Shown: positions 1 to 11,299 of the stretch, one piece after another
How positions within the stretch are numbered: position 1 is the stretch's first letter
How the letters are laid out: every line of letters begins with the position of its first letter
Source of the DNA: Sisyra terminalis
Taxonomy: Eukaryota; Arthropoda; Insecta; Neuroptera; Sisyridae
Direction of reading: 5' to 3'
NCBI GenBank assembly: GCA_958496175.1
Contig: OY292275.1
Coordinates: 2,542,001-2,606,000, forward strand
DNA: 64,000 bases
Program-made: the position numbers and the translations under genes
Notes under the pieces: generated by a model
What the model saw: the letters and a program-made list of their open reading frames with translations, nothing else
Told to the model about the DNA's origin: nothing
Databases searched by the model: none

Positions 1-76
1 TGTTGTTGTCATTTCCAACAAAATTTTCGATATAATTAAGAAAAAAAAATCATCATTTTTTTTGAATCAGTGTAAT
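1..76. repeat. Family A foldback, right-end fragment
   Basis: The sequence reads into the window as the end of a family A element: a stretch ending in a T-run and GAATCAGTGTAAT, matching the right ends of the full copies near 6953 and 31851. The rest of this copy lies outside the window. Confidence 0.7.
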
Positions 77-102
77 ACATATTATTATAATTTAAAACGT
101 TG

Positions 103-650
103 GTGACAAGATTTCGGAATGACCAAGGTATATTCTTGTAGAAAATTGAACGATCTACAAAAAAGGTCTCTAACAAGTTTTTGATATATTTATTCCTTCA
201 ACAGTTATTCGAGGTCAAAGTTGAACTAAAGAGAAATTTCAATATTTTTTCAATTTTTTGACGCAACCATCAATTTTATGGGAAAATTTTATAGGACATT
301 TTTTGTAGAGCACTTTTTTTCCTATAACTTATCTCTTTAAAAGTTTTTGATGTTTTTCACAGGTCCTAAGTTATTTAGTCAAAATAAAAAAAATAATTTT
401 TATGTTAAAAATATAATAATTCAGGGAATTTTCAGTTTAATGCAAATAACTTAGGACCTGTGAAAAATATCGAAAACTTTTATAGAGATAAGTTATTGAA
501 AAAATAGTGCTCTACAAAAAATGTCCTATAAAATTTTCTCATAAAATTGATGGTTGCGTCAAAAAATTGAAAAAAATATTAAAATTTTCTTTAGTTCAAC
601 TTTGACCGCGAATAACTTTTGAAGGAATTAATATATCAACCACTTTTGGA
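103..650. repeat. Family A foldback, truncated internal palindrome
   Basis: This is an internal family A palindrome lacking both terminal parts. The left arm begins near CGTTGGTGACAAG and runs through TTCTTGTAGAAAATTGAACG; the right arm is its inverted complement and stops near 650. The two arms are AT-rich and carry no gene. It is directly comparable with 5943-6955. Confidence 0.75.
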
Positions 651-892
651 TCGAATACTTTCCGAATACTATGTAAGGCGGACGTGAATGGAATAGTACA
701 TTACGTCCAAGACGTATAAATACTAAAATAAGCTTTTACAATAAAGTACCAAAATATGCAAGAACGCTATAAAAATGGAATATGCATTCCATAGGCGAAC
801 ATGTAAATGCATATAATCCGATGTCTAGTTATTACTCATTAAAATATTTTAATCTTTAGCTTATGTGTTCTTGGTTTGCGTGAAATTCTTAC

Positions 893-987
893 ATATTGGA
901 ATACTAGAGCTTCAATTTTCGGAGCCAAGGAAATTAAATTTTCATTCCAAACAACTAAATCTTCTTTAATATAATTCTTCAACACAT
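893..987 (-). CDS. Candidate exon, unknown gene
   Basis: On the minus strand this block is bounded by a good acceptor (ATTATTTTAG) and a donor GTAAGA. It is separated from the next block (1053-1136) by a 65-nt GT-AG intron, a typical insect size. One frame is open throughout and encodes VLKNYIKEDLVVWNENLISL and eleven more residues. That frame does not join the open frame of 1053-1136; in the joined frame a stop is met after eight codons (WRCVEELY then stop), so this block could be a last exon plus 3' UTR. I do not recognise the protein. Confidence 0.3.
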
Positions 988-1052
988 CTAAAATAATAAA
1001 AAAATGTTAAAGTCTTCCACATAAATAACAAATACATTAAATTCAATGTTAC

Positions 1053-1136
1053 CTCCAATAAAAATCAAACTTAAAAATGTCCATCACTTCAAACAAGATG
1101 CCATCAATCTCCGTAAACTCGTACATGAGCAAATAA
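1053..1136 (-). CDS. Candidate exon, unknown gene
   Basis: A minus-strand block ending in a donor TTGGAG|GTAACA. Only one frame is open; it reads YLLMYEFTEIDGILFEVMDI and ends FKFDFYWR. The acceptor is weak (CGTCCAAG); a second possible acceptor lies 18 nt further in. With the first acceptor it is in phase with the second open frame of 1356-1424. No family is recognised. Confidence 0.35.
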
Positions 1137-1355
1137 CTTGGACGTTTTTATGTAAAATTGAGAGACATTAATAGCCATAGTGATGTAATTTAGATTCAAG
1201 TAATTTTCTGGTACTATGGTCTATAACTTTATCGAAAAACGATAAAAAAAGAAGTTAACACTAATTTCGAAACGTAAAACGAGGAGAAGCTTGAAAAGTT
1301 ATGGATATTGAATTGAAAATGAAACCACTTCATTATTAACACTTGAACAACTCAC

Positions 1356-1424
1356 TTTGGCTTCCAACGTTTCCAATTGCGCCATTCTCGGGCCGACCTC
1401 AGGAGCGGAGTGCTGAAGTGTTGT
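1356..1424 (-). CDS. Candidate internal exon, unknown gene
   Basis: A GC-richer 69-nt block between a very good acceptor (TATTTTTTTGCAG) and a consensus donor (AAA|GTGAGT) on the minus strand. Two frames are open: one gives 23 residues including GPRMAQLETLEAK, the other includes STPLLRSAREWRNWKRW and joins in phase to 1053-1136. The splice signals are the best evidence that a gene crosses this part of the window on the minus strand. Protein identity is unknown. Confidence 0.45.
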
Positions 1425-1589
1425 CTGCAAAAAAATACATAAATGTATAAATAACAATAATAACTGCTACAAAACACTGTAATTCCCGTAAAGTATTGGT
1501 GGAATTAATATCATGAAAACTTGTTTTTTCAAATCGAAAAAATCGTAAATTTGTTGAGAGAGAAATTTACCATAATCTATTGATTACAT

Positions 1590-1873
1590 TTAATTGGAGA
1601 CCCCGAATTTTTCAACATTTGGTAAAAATCCGGGGGTGGTTGTAACTGACGCCAGAGAAGGGCCGCTCCTGGATAATTCAGGCGCCCCATTCTGGCATTC
1701 CGTCATGAATACAATACTCATAAACACCCCCTTGTATCATTGAAAAAAAATTCCTTCTCATTTGCATATAATGTGGGTTGGCTTGGCCACAATATGTTGT
1801 CTTAATTATCATTGTAGCAATGACTAATACACACACGTGGAGATTTCGCAAATAAATTTGCAATATGTAACAA
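1590..1873 (-). CDS. Candidate exon region, unknown
   Basis: A strong minus-strand acceptor (ATTCATTTCAG) precedes a stretch with two overlapping open frames. One runs for about 64 codons to a stop at 1678 and includes a hydrophobic segment (HVCVLVIATMII). The other becomes open nearer the end and includes TECQNGAPELSRSGPSLASV before a stop at 1590. No convincing donor is seen. It may be a last exon of a different transcript, or non-coding. Confidence 0.25.
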
Positions 1874-1879
1874 CTGAAA

Positions 1880-2528
1880 TGAATACGAGAATAATTAATT
1901 TTAATGCGACCAACAATTGGATTAGGTATAAGTACTATCGTTGGGTCGAATGAAACTCAAGAATTCAAATTTTTTTAGTGACTAAGAAGATAATTTGTTG
2001 TAATTAGTGTTTTTGACAATTTAAAATCCATCAAGCGTTACCTTTTTTTGTAAGTTATTTTTTTGGTAAAAGGCCTTCAAGTGGAATTTGTAATTGTTGG
2101 CAATGAAAAATACTAATTTCATTCCAATTTTAATTATAGGTACATATCACACCTGAACTTAATTTAAAAATTTGGTGATAATTTCATTTACGATAGATTC
2201 AATTGCCTTTCAAGAAAATCGCACACCTAAAACGAAAAAAAAATTACCATTTAATTTTCTAACCTTGAAAACTTACACGGAAAAATCACATTTTCATTAC
2301 TTTTTTTCATAGGTTTTTGTAATTAAGATTTTTCATTAGACAATAAAAGTAAAAACCAACAATTTGGGCACTTTTTTAAAATAATTTCGGCCGAAATTTA
2401 AGCTCAAAGCTCAATTTAAACTTTGGAAAAAGAAACCACGTGGTGCTTAAGTTGAATTTTTGAAACAAAAAAACATCATTCATTATAAACAAACTACGTT
2501 TTTTTTTTCTAAGTAGCCTGTGTTTAAT
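1880..2528. other. AT-rich DNA without a gene
   Basis: Low-complexity AT-rich sequence with several A and T runs. No splice-bounded open frame, RNA gene or recognisable repeat was seen. Confidence 0.6.
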
Positions 2529-2540
2529 CAAGGTTTATAA

Positions 2541-2896
2541 TCAAAATAAGATTTTTTCGCTGACTTTGAACAGTTACACTGTGTATATAATATATAAAAT
2601 ATATTGCAGTCCAATTTATTAACATAAATTTGAACAGAAGTTCAAACAAAAATATTCGTGACGTATTGTCCAGATACGTACTTCGATTGCCTAGCAATCT
2701 TCATCAGTGGTCATCAAGTAGTTTGATGACCAAAGGAAAGTTTGGAGTGATCCAAACTACTTGATGACCACTGATGAAGATTGCTTGGCAATCGAAATAC
2801 GTATCTGGGCAAAACGTCACCAATATTTTTGTTTGAACTTCTGTTCAAATTTATGTTAATAAATTGGACTGCAATATATTTTATATATTGTATACA
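2541..2896 (+). mobile_element. Family B palindromic element, copy B1
   Basis: A 356-bp element flanked by a 12-bp direct repeat CAAGGTTTATAA (2529-2540 and 2897-2908). The left end has an extra segment of about 35 nt (TCAAAATAAGATTTTTTCGC) before an inverted repeat that runs to the right end (ATATTGTATACAC). Near the centre both arms carry a hammerhead-like core; the plus-oriented one is 2771-2797. Asymmetric ends, inverted halves and longish target duplications recall Penelope-like retroelement termini. That class assignment is inference. Confidence 0.65.
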
Positions 2897-2897
2897 C

Positions 2898-4071
2898 AAG
2901 GTTTATAAATTACACAGTAGGATGATTTTTTTTTTTGGTCCCATCGTGAAATTTTGTTGAAAATACCAAAAAAAAATTCTCTGAAATTTTGAGCCCTTAA
3001 TATTAATTTTAAGTCCTCGACCAAGACGTGTAAAGATTTCCCATTGAAAATACACGGAAACTCTGATTTTTTATTTTTAAATTTCTATATCTCAGCGGCA
3101 TTTCATGGGATCGCTTTTACCGACGATGGTTTTTTCTCAGAATTAAACGCTCTACAAAAGTGCCCCTGGCGACAAAGTCGTAACTCACACCGGTGAGGTA
3201 GTACGGACCACTGAACCTGATTTTTCCATAAAATTCGCGTTTTTTTGCATTTATCTCGTAAATAACAAGAGTTACGGAAAAATTATAAATAAAAAACTTG
3301 TAGAGAATTTGATTTCCTACAAAAAAGTTCCTGTAGACCAAATCGCTAAGATCAATATTAAACGAGGTATTCAGTTTATATCAATATATTTTTTTTATAT
3401 CAATTTATAAATTTAAATCAATGATCGGCAAAAATTTCACAGAAAAATCAATTCAAGACTTAATATCTCATTTAATATTAATCTTCGCGATTTGGTCTAC
3501 ATGAACTTTTTTGTAGGAAATCAAATTCTCTACAAGTTTTTTATTTATAATTTTTCCGTAGCTCTTGTTATTTACGAGATAAATGCAAAAAAACGCGAAT
3601 TTTATGGAAAAATCAAGTTCAGTGGCCCGTACTACTTCACCGGTGTGAGTTACAACTTTGTCGCAATGGCCACTTTTGTAGAGCGTTTAATTCTGAGAAA
3701 AAACCATTGTCGGTAAAAGCGATCCCATGAAATGCCGCTGAGATATAGAAATTTAAAAATAAAAAATCAGAGTTTCCGTGTATTTTCAATGGGAAATTTT
3801 TACACGTTTTGGTCGAGGACTTAAAATTAATATTAAGGGCTCAAACTTTCAGAGAATTTTTTTTTTTTTTTGATATTTCCAACAAAATTTCACGATGGGG
3901 CCAAAAAAACTCAAAAAAAAGCCACCCTATTACACAGGTTGCCCTATTAGAAAAAAAATATGACGTCATACGAAGAATTTTGAAATTTGAATCAGTCTGA
4001 AGATATGCACTAATTTCTTCTGGATACGTCACGTAGCGCATGAGGCTACCTGTGTATTTTATAAACCTTGG
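2898..4071. mobile_element. Family C foldback element
   Basis: Two arms, about 2930-3400 and 3430-3905, are inverted copies of each other; the complementary open frames at 3117-3341 and 3492-3716 are the same sequence read from each arm and are not a gene. The outer ends share AAGGTTTATAAA in inverted orientation (2898 and 4060-4071). It resembles family A in organisation but not in sequence. B1 has inserted at its left end, duplicating CAAGGTTTATAA. Confidence 0.6.
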
Positions 4072-5310
4072 TCAGTTTAATAACTAAATTTGGGCGCCAA
4101 ATACAAAATTTATCAAAAAAAACTTAATAAGCAAAACTCGAAAAATCGAAAGAGAATTCAAAGAAAAATATTTTTCTTGGAATGAACAAATAAAAGTGAT
4201 GATTGACGAACATTTTTCCCACTTTAAACAGGGGAGGCAAAAAATTTTCTCAAGGAATTAATTAATGCCACTTCTGTCTATTGTTGATAACTTCAATGTT
4301 AATTAACTTATTGAGTAATTGTTACGTTAAGTTAAAAGTCGGAATTACTTTTAAAGTAATTTAAAAAAAACTTAGTTGAAATGAAAATCGAAAGTTTCTA
4401 GACCTATAGAGCTTAATTTTCTGTTTATTGAAAATAGATCCATTATTTCCTTTATCTATATCATTTTCCTTTTTCAACTCTATAATCAATAATTGATTGT
4501 CTTTATTATACTCAGAAGGCATTAATAGTTAACTATGAATTTATAGGCGAATGTCTTCTAACTTGTACCTAATTTAACACCTTTCATTACCAAAGCCGCC
4601 TCTGCTTTTCTTGTTCTTTTACGATTTTCAGCAATTTTCCTCAATTCATATTTAGAAAGTGCATTGTTGCAGACAATAAAACCATAAAATTAAGTCATCT
4701 CCAAATCCAAAATTACATACTTAAATTTAAAATGTTTATTGTAATTCCGTATTTCCTGCTATTCTCGTGAAACGACAATTTCTTTTCAAAAATTGATGAA
4801 AAGAATGTTAAGAAAACACAATGCCATCGACATGACAATACAATTTAGAACTTTGACGCACTAGAAATTGAATTATTAATGCTACAATAACAATAATATA
4901 TCCGATGCTAACAAGAAAGAGAAGAAAAAAAAACTGTTTAGACTTACAAAGACGACATTGTGTCCAAAAACATGGTAACAATATAATAGAAAGTTTGACA
5001 ACAATAAAACCAGCGAAAATGATCTTTAAAAGCAATTTAAATGTAACGAGTAACAGTAAAAATATCATAAAATCATTTTAATTGTCACCCACATTAATAA
5101 TTCAATTAAAACCTCTCCCAAATCCTTATTTGTAGCCAAAGAAAATAAAAATCGAAGGCATTAATTAAAATTGCATTTTGATGCACTGTAAATGGCTCAA
5201 TTTCTGTGGGAGAGACGACAATTGTAATTATATTGCGAAATCAAAACAAACTCGCATTTCCCGAGGCTCTCGTATCCTAACCGTGAATTACAAACGATAT
5301 AATATATTTT
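4072..5310. other. AT-rich DNA, no firm gene
   Basis: Mostly unremarkable AT-rich sequence. On the minus strand, 4808-5068 holds an ATG-started 86-codon frame with two hydrophobic stretches and a CRLC pair, and a donor-like GTAAGT inside it. Hydrophobic frames arise easily from T-rich strands, so I do not call it a gene. Confidence 0.4.
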
Positions 5311-5311
5311 C

Positions 5312-5425
5312 ATGAATAATGAATCGCCCGAAGAAGTGCTGTCAGATCTCATGAACGAGATCTCCCACAACACCATGGCCTGGCCAGGCCAGGCCACTTT
5401 TATTTGGAATGTCATTTTAAATTAA
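5312..5425 (+). CDS. Small ORF, hypothetical
   Basis: A 37-codon ATG-to-TAA frame in a locally GC-richer patch. The peptide (NESPEEVLSDLMNEISHNTM in its first part, then AWPGQATFIWNVILN) has a balanced, protein-like composition. No splice acceptor precedes it and no promoter is evident. The opposite strand is also open over 5197-5415, so the coding strand is uncertain. It may be a conserved exon or chance. Confidence 0.2.
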   Translation: MNNESPEEVLSDLMNEISHNTMAWPGQATFIWNVILN

Positions 5426-5942
5426 TTAATCCGTGCGCTCGAATATGATTCTCGAAATGTGATAGATGATGCCACATTTTCACTTGCGGTCATAATGCCA
5501 ATGTTGAAATGTATTGAAAAATTCTTTCCTCAAACCCATAAAAGCAAACTTGTGTAGTTTTCATACAGTAAAAGTATGCTACCATATATTTGTTAAGAGG
5601 TCCTAAATTTTTATTCAATCTTCAGAAAGATATCTGCATTGATATATTGAACAAACATTGCCACATAAATTGAGTGAAACTAGTTTTAAAACTTCTTAAA
5701 TCCTAAATAGAATTTGGTTGTCATCAATTTTCTGTTGTTCTCTGTCAATTTAACAACTTTACATTTGTATGAGAATAATTTTTCCTCCGTTAAGATCACT
5801 AAGCTTTTTAGAATATGTGTACTACACTGATTCAAAAAAAATTTCCAATACAATGCGGTAGTATTCTTATATTTTCGGGGTTATTCCTTCAAAGTAGCCT
5901 CATTTGTAAAATAAGGGTAATATTTTAAACGTCATGCCCATT

Positions 5943-6955
5943 GGACTGATTCAAAAAAAATTATAAATTTTTTTTCTTAATCATATTGAAAATATTGTTG
6001 GCAATGACAAAAAAAAATCTGTGAAATTTCAAATTCTTAATATTAATATTAAGAGGTGCCGCATCGCAATTTTCGATTTTCCATTTAAAAAACATGGGAA
6101 CAATATTCTTTTGCACTTTGGAATTTTATAGCTCACGTTGGTGACAATATTTCGAAATGACCAAGGTATATTCTTGTAGAAAATTGAACGATCTACAAAA
6201 AAGGTCTGTTACAAGTTTTTGATAAATTTATTCCTTCAAAAGTTATGCGAGGTCAAAGTTAAACTAAAGAGAGATTTTAATATTTTTTTCAAATTTTTGA
6301 CGCACCCATCAATTTTAAGAAAAAATTTTATAGGACATTTTTTGTAAAGCACTTTTTTCTCTATAACTTATTGCTATAAAATTTTTTTATATTTTTCACA
6401 GGTCCTAATTAAAATAAAAAAAATATTTTTTATGTTAAAAATATAATAATTCAGGGAATTTTCAGTTTAATGCAAATAACTTAGAACCTGTGATAAATAT
6501 CAAAATTTTTTATAGAGATAAGTTATAGAAAAACAAGTGCTCTACAAAAAATGTCCTAAAAAATTTTCTCATAAAACTGATGGTTGCGTCAAAGAATTGA
6601 AAAAATATTTAAATTTTTCTTTAGTTCAACTTTGACCTCGAATAACTTTTGAAGGAATAAATATATCAAAAACTTGTAAGGCCACCTTTTTTGTAGATCT
6701 TTCAATTTTCTACAAGAATATACCTTGGTCATTCCGAAATATTGTCATCAACGTGAGCTAATAAAATTCCAAAGTGCAAGAGAATATTCCCATGTTCCCA
6801 TGTTATTTAAGTGGAAAATCGAAATTTGCGATGCGGCACCTCTTAATACTTAATATTAAGAGCTTAAACTTTCACAGGATTTTTTTTTGTCATTCCCAAC
6901 AATATTTTCGATATAATTAAGAAAAAAAAATCATCATTTTTTTTTAATCAGTCTA
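5943..6955. mobile_element. Family A foldback, full copy
   Basis: A palindromic element of about 1 kb. It begins GGACTGATTCAAAAAAAA and ends in the inverse, ...AATCAGTC at 6946-6953. The arms meet near 6430 and differ by scattered substitutions. It has no coding capacity. Other copies or fragments are at 1-76, 103-650, 8985-9558, 23757-24555, 24656-24830, 28283-28352 and 30878-31851. Confidence 0.8.
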
Positions 6956-8045
6956 ATGTATACAGAAGACAACGTGTTGAAACATTTTTTTGTAAATGTA
7001 TGAGAATAATTTTTCCTCCGTTAATTCGTGGGATATAATTTCCTTCCCCATACTTACATTTTTTGCATGCGCTTGCCTCAATATTTATCTTTATGGTGTG
7101 GCGATGCTATTTCAAATTTAGTGTCCTTAATTGGCTTACCAGTAGCTTCAAATTAAGCAGTCCTTTATTAAGGTCTTTCAAAGATTTGTTTATCATTAAA
7201 TTTGAGAATTAGTGTCCTAAATAGTTTTAAGTTGCTTATTTTGAGTCTATTCGACTATTGAGATCCTGAATCGCTTTATAAGCATTGATATATGGAAAAG
7301 AATTGAAAACCACCTGTCTGTTTTTTCAAAAATTCTGTGATGTTCTTTGAAAACAATTTTGTGAACATATTTTGCTTCATTTATGTAAAAAAAATTGATC
7401 ACACAGCGTTAGAATAATACTTTTTGGACCATTTTTAAAAGTTTAAACAAAAATATTTAAATTGGCGAAGATCTAAAGAGGCTGCTGAAAAGATGAAGAT
7501 TTGAATTCGAGGAAAATGATTGGCTTTGTGATTTTTACCCAGAAAAGTTTCTCAACGAAAATCTACATGATTCACATCTACAAGATCTACCCTTAAATAT
7601 AGTTTAAAATATTTTTATCAATTAAAGCAATTGATAAGAAGTTTAGGAAGATAATAATGAACTTATATTTAAAAAATTATTTCAGAAAATAATGAGAAAT
7701 TTTTTTTTGTTTGTAAAACTAACAAGGGCTGTAACTCAGGGGGTGGATTTTGAAAACTTTAAAATTAGTTAAAATCGTTAAGTTATTTAGAATATGTATA
7801 CAGAAGACAACGTGTTGAAGTGATCCATAACATTTTTTGTAAACAATTTCTCTGCAAATAATTTTTTAAAGGATCTAGCAAATTAAGCATTTGAAAACTG
7901 CAGTAACGTCTAATGAAAAGACCTTCCCTAGTTTTTATTGTTTTTCATCTAAGATAATCATACACTTAATCTTCACGCCTCTATAGTAAGGGAATAATGG
8001 GGGGGGGGAAACTCTTAACGTAAATATTTTTTTGAATCAGTCTAA
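6956..8045. other. AT-rich DNA without a gene
   Basis: No supported gene. Two copies of TACAGAAGACAACGTGTTGA (6961 and 7800) point to a local repeat. The stretch near 7880-8000 (ending CTATAGTAAGGGAATAATGG and a G-run) is repeated in inverted orientation near 10597-10670. Confidence 0.5.
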
Positions 8046-8908
8046 TCTATTATAATAAAGAGGAAAAATTTGATTGTTTGTTTGCTTTGAATAGTCTCCG
8101 AAACTACTTGACCGATTTGAAAAATAATTTCACTGTTGGGAAGCTACACTATTTCCGGTGAACATAGGCTATATTATATTTTCAAAAAAAATAGAGACCC
8201 ATACTAAAACTTCAATAATGTGTGGAAAAAATTACGAAAAAACTTTCTTAGATCGCGTGCGCTGGTGATTTAACTATAGAACGGAACAACCGAATTTAAT
8301 GAAACTTTATACTAAGATACAACACAATTACCCACACACGTTAGGCTATTTATCTTTCCTTAAAAATTATAAGGGAATGTACCCCCTACGTAAAAACTGA
8401 GGGATGAAAAAAAAATTTACTTTAGATAAATAATAAATAATTATATCATCATAAAGATAAAAAATAAATTTAAAATCCTCTTCCAGAGCAAAAGGCATAC
8501 GCCAAATCGTGTATGGTGAACTCTGGACTATCCAATATGAATTTATTATATAGTTGAAATTCAGATATTTCAATAATAAGTTTAAAGATACATAATGGTT
8601 ATAGTTGATTATGGAAGAACTGGGTTTCGTGCAATTGTACAAATTTCAATTTCGCGGTTGTGTTGTACATTGCAATAGTGTAATAGTTTTTGGAAAAAGG
8701 TTCATTCGGGAATCGAAAAAGGGAGATGGGGTTATTTTGATGCGAGTATTTTGATAATTTTCGACTTTTTTTTAGTCATACTTAAGACCAAATTTATTGA
8801 ACTTGGAGATATTTTTTATTTGATGTATGATGTAGTATGATTATATTTTTCGTAAAAGAATAAGAAAAATAAAATACGTTACACAGACGAAGTCGCGGGG
8901 ATCAGCTA

Positions 8909-8909
<1 letters not shown>
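8046..8909 (+). mobile_element. Helitron-like non-autonomous element H1
   Basis: The element starts TCTATTATAATAAAGAGG directly after an A and ends GGGGATCAGCTAG directly before a T, as expected for Helitron-type insertion between A and T with 5'-TC and CTAG-3' ends. The 3' subterminal part (CAGACGAAGTCGCGGGG) and the early segment around CTCCGAAACTACTTGACCGA are shared with H2 (34625-35567). No protein is encoded. Confidence 0.55.

Positions 8910-8976
<67 letters not shown>
8910..8976. repeat. (TA)n microsatellite
   Basis: An almost uninterrupted TA repeat immediately after the H1 3' end. Confidence 0.95.
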
Positions 8977-8984
<8 letters not shown>

Positions 8985-9558
8985 TAGACTGATTTAAAAA
9001 AAATGATGATTTTTCTTTCTTAATTATATCGAAAATATTGTTGGGATTGACAAAAAAAAATCCTGTGAAATTTCAAATTTTTAATATTAATATTAAGAGG
9101 TGCCGTATCGCAAATTTCGATTTTCCATTTAAATAACATGGAAACAATATTCTCTTGCACTTTGGAATTTTATAGCTCACGTTGGTATCAATATTTCGGA
9201 ATGACCAAGGTATATTCTTGTAGAAAATTGAAGGATCTACAAAAAAGGTATGTCATAAGTTTTTGATATATTTATTTCTTCAAAAGTTATTCGAGGTCAA
9301 AGATGAACAAAAGAGAAATTTTAATATTTTTTCAATTTTTTGACGCAACCATCAATTTTATGAGAAAATTTTATAGGACATTTTTTGTAGAGGACTTTTT
9401 TTCCTATAACTTATCTCTATAAAAGTTTTTGATATTTTTTACAGGTTCCATGTAATAGAAAAAATAATTTTTATGTTGAAAATATAATAATTCAGGGAAT
9501 TTTCAGTTTAATGCAAATAACTTAGGACCTGTGAAAAATATCAAAAACTTTTATAGGG
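8985..9558. mobile_element. Family A foldback, right side truncated
   Basis: It begins GACTGATTTAAAAAAAATGATG and follows family A through the left arm and the turn of the palindrome, then breaks off at AAAACTTTTATA, where a GGGGGCATTGTAGACC segment starts. Confidence 0.75.
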
Positions 9559-10729
9559 GGCATTGTAGACCATCTTATCTGGCGGACGCCTTTTAGTTGA
9601 CCTATTATTTTTCTTCATTCTATCAATTGGAGAGCAAAATTAGTTTTCAACTATCACTTAAATTAAGAAAGTTTATAATCTTCTAAAAGAACAATAATTT
9701 GTAGGTATACAAGAAAATCTTATTTCTTCTTCTTTGGACTTTAATACGGATAAAATTTTTATTTCATCGTGATCGGTAGATAATTTGATATTGGAAGAAG
9801 ACACGGAAATGTATCAATCATGAAAAGGAAGTGCAAATATTCTGAAAAGATCTACATAACATATATATATCCAAAGTATATCTTTTGAATACAAACATCG
9901 TACGGTGATTAATATGGTTGAAACTTTTTAGGCGCTCTTTTGATTGTTATGCTACGGACGTAAAACTCGAATCCTGGTGATCTTCCCCGTTTTTTTTTCC
10001 TCTTCAAATCGTTCTTGGATCATAGGTTTTTCCTGGATATCGACTGGAAAAAACCGAGGATTTTTCCACACGTTAGTGAAGAGAATCTTGGCCAAATATG
10101 ATTTCGTTTATGATAGAAATATTTGTTCTTTTAGCTATCAATGCAATTCGTAGCATTCTCAAACCCATATTGCACAAGTAATTCAAGTTTCTAAAACGTA
10201 GAAGAAAATAGGAAAAACCGGCGAATTAACCAATCTAATTTTAGAATGTATAGGATTTCGCTTTTGAGGAATAACACAAAATGACATAAAATCGAAATAA
10301 TTAACATTGTTGCATACAAATAAAGGGGGCATGTTTCCCACTGATAATATAGGCAGGGCTGCAGTTTCAGAGAATATTGAATTTTAAAAAAAAAAAAATT
10401 TTTTTAGACAAAACTGCGTTATATTTTAGAGTTGAAACTTGGCTGAGATGTTGTCCATACTGTAAGGTATTTTCAGAAAAAAAATTAGCCCGATTGCAAT
10501 GGGGGCATTTTAGACCATCTTATCTGGCGAGGGCCTGTCATGAAAATATCATCGATAGGTACTGAGAAAAAAATATTTATGTTAAAGGTTGCCATCCCTA
10601 TTATTCCCTTACTATAGGGATTAGGGGTGCGAGATTCAGTGTCTGGTTTTCTTAGATGAAAAACATTAAAAATAAGGTAAGATATCTTCATTAGTCGCGA
10701 GTGTAGTTTTGCTTAAATGCTTAATCAAC
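9559..10729. other. Repeat-derived DNA, no gene
   Basis: The segment GGGGGCATTGTAGACCATCT at 9557 recurs nearly identically at 10502 (GGGGGCATTTTAGACCATCT), so the intervening DNA of about 940 bp is bounded by a direct repeat, perhaps a decayed mobile element. The open frames inside (for example 9944-10153) have no recognisable motif. Confidence 0.4.
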
Positions 10730-10741
10730 TAGATCTTTTGA

Positions 10742-11148
10742 TCAAAATAAGATTTTTTCGCTGACTTGAACATACTGTGAATACAATATATAGAATATAT
10801 TGCAATCCAATTTATGTAGTATAATTTAATATAATAATATATAAAAATCATACCACCAACATAAATTTGAACAGAAGTTTAAACAAAAATATTCGTGACG
10901 TATTGCCCAGATACGTATTTCGATTGCCACGTATTTCGATCACTCGTTACGGAGTGATCCAAACTACTTGATGACCACTGATGAGATTGCTTGGCAATCG
11001 AAATACGTATCTGGGCAATACGTCACGAATATTTTTGTTTAAACTTCTGTTCAAATTTATGTTTGTATGGTATGATTTTTATATATTATTATATTAAATT
11101 ATACTACATAAATTGGACTGCAATATATTTTATATATTGTATACGCAG
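10742..11148 (+). mobile_element. Family B palindromic element, copy B2
   Basis: Flanked by a 12-bp direct repeat TAGATCTTTTGA (10730-10741 and 11149-11160). It has the same asymmetric left end as B1. The plus-oriented hammerhead-like core at 10978-11003 is the cleanest in the window: CTGATGA, then a 6-bp stem with a TTG loop, then GAAA, with no extra base. Confidence 0.7.
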
Positions 11149-11299
11149 TAGATCTTTTGAATTTACCAAATATAAATACTGAAGATCCAATTAAAAGTAT
11201 TGCGTGTGATTATCAAAATTTACAGAGGCTTCACTGTGGCTGTAAACTATAGTAGGATTCTCCGTCATTTCTTATAACACTAATGTACATTGAAAAAAA

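Noticed and set aside
3117..3716. Two near-identical 74-codon frames as paralogous genes
   Set aside because: They are the two arms of foldback C read on opposite strands.
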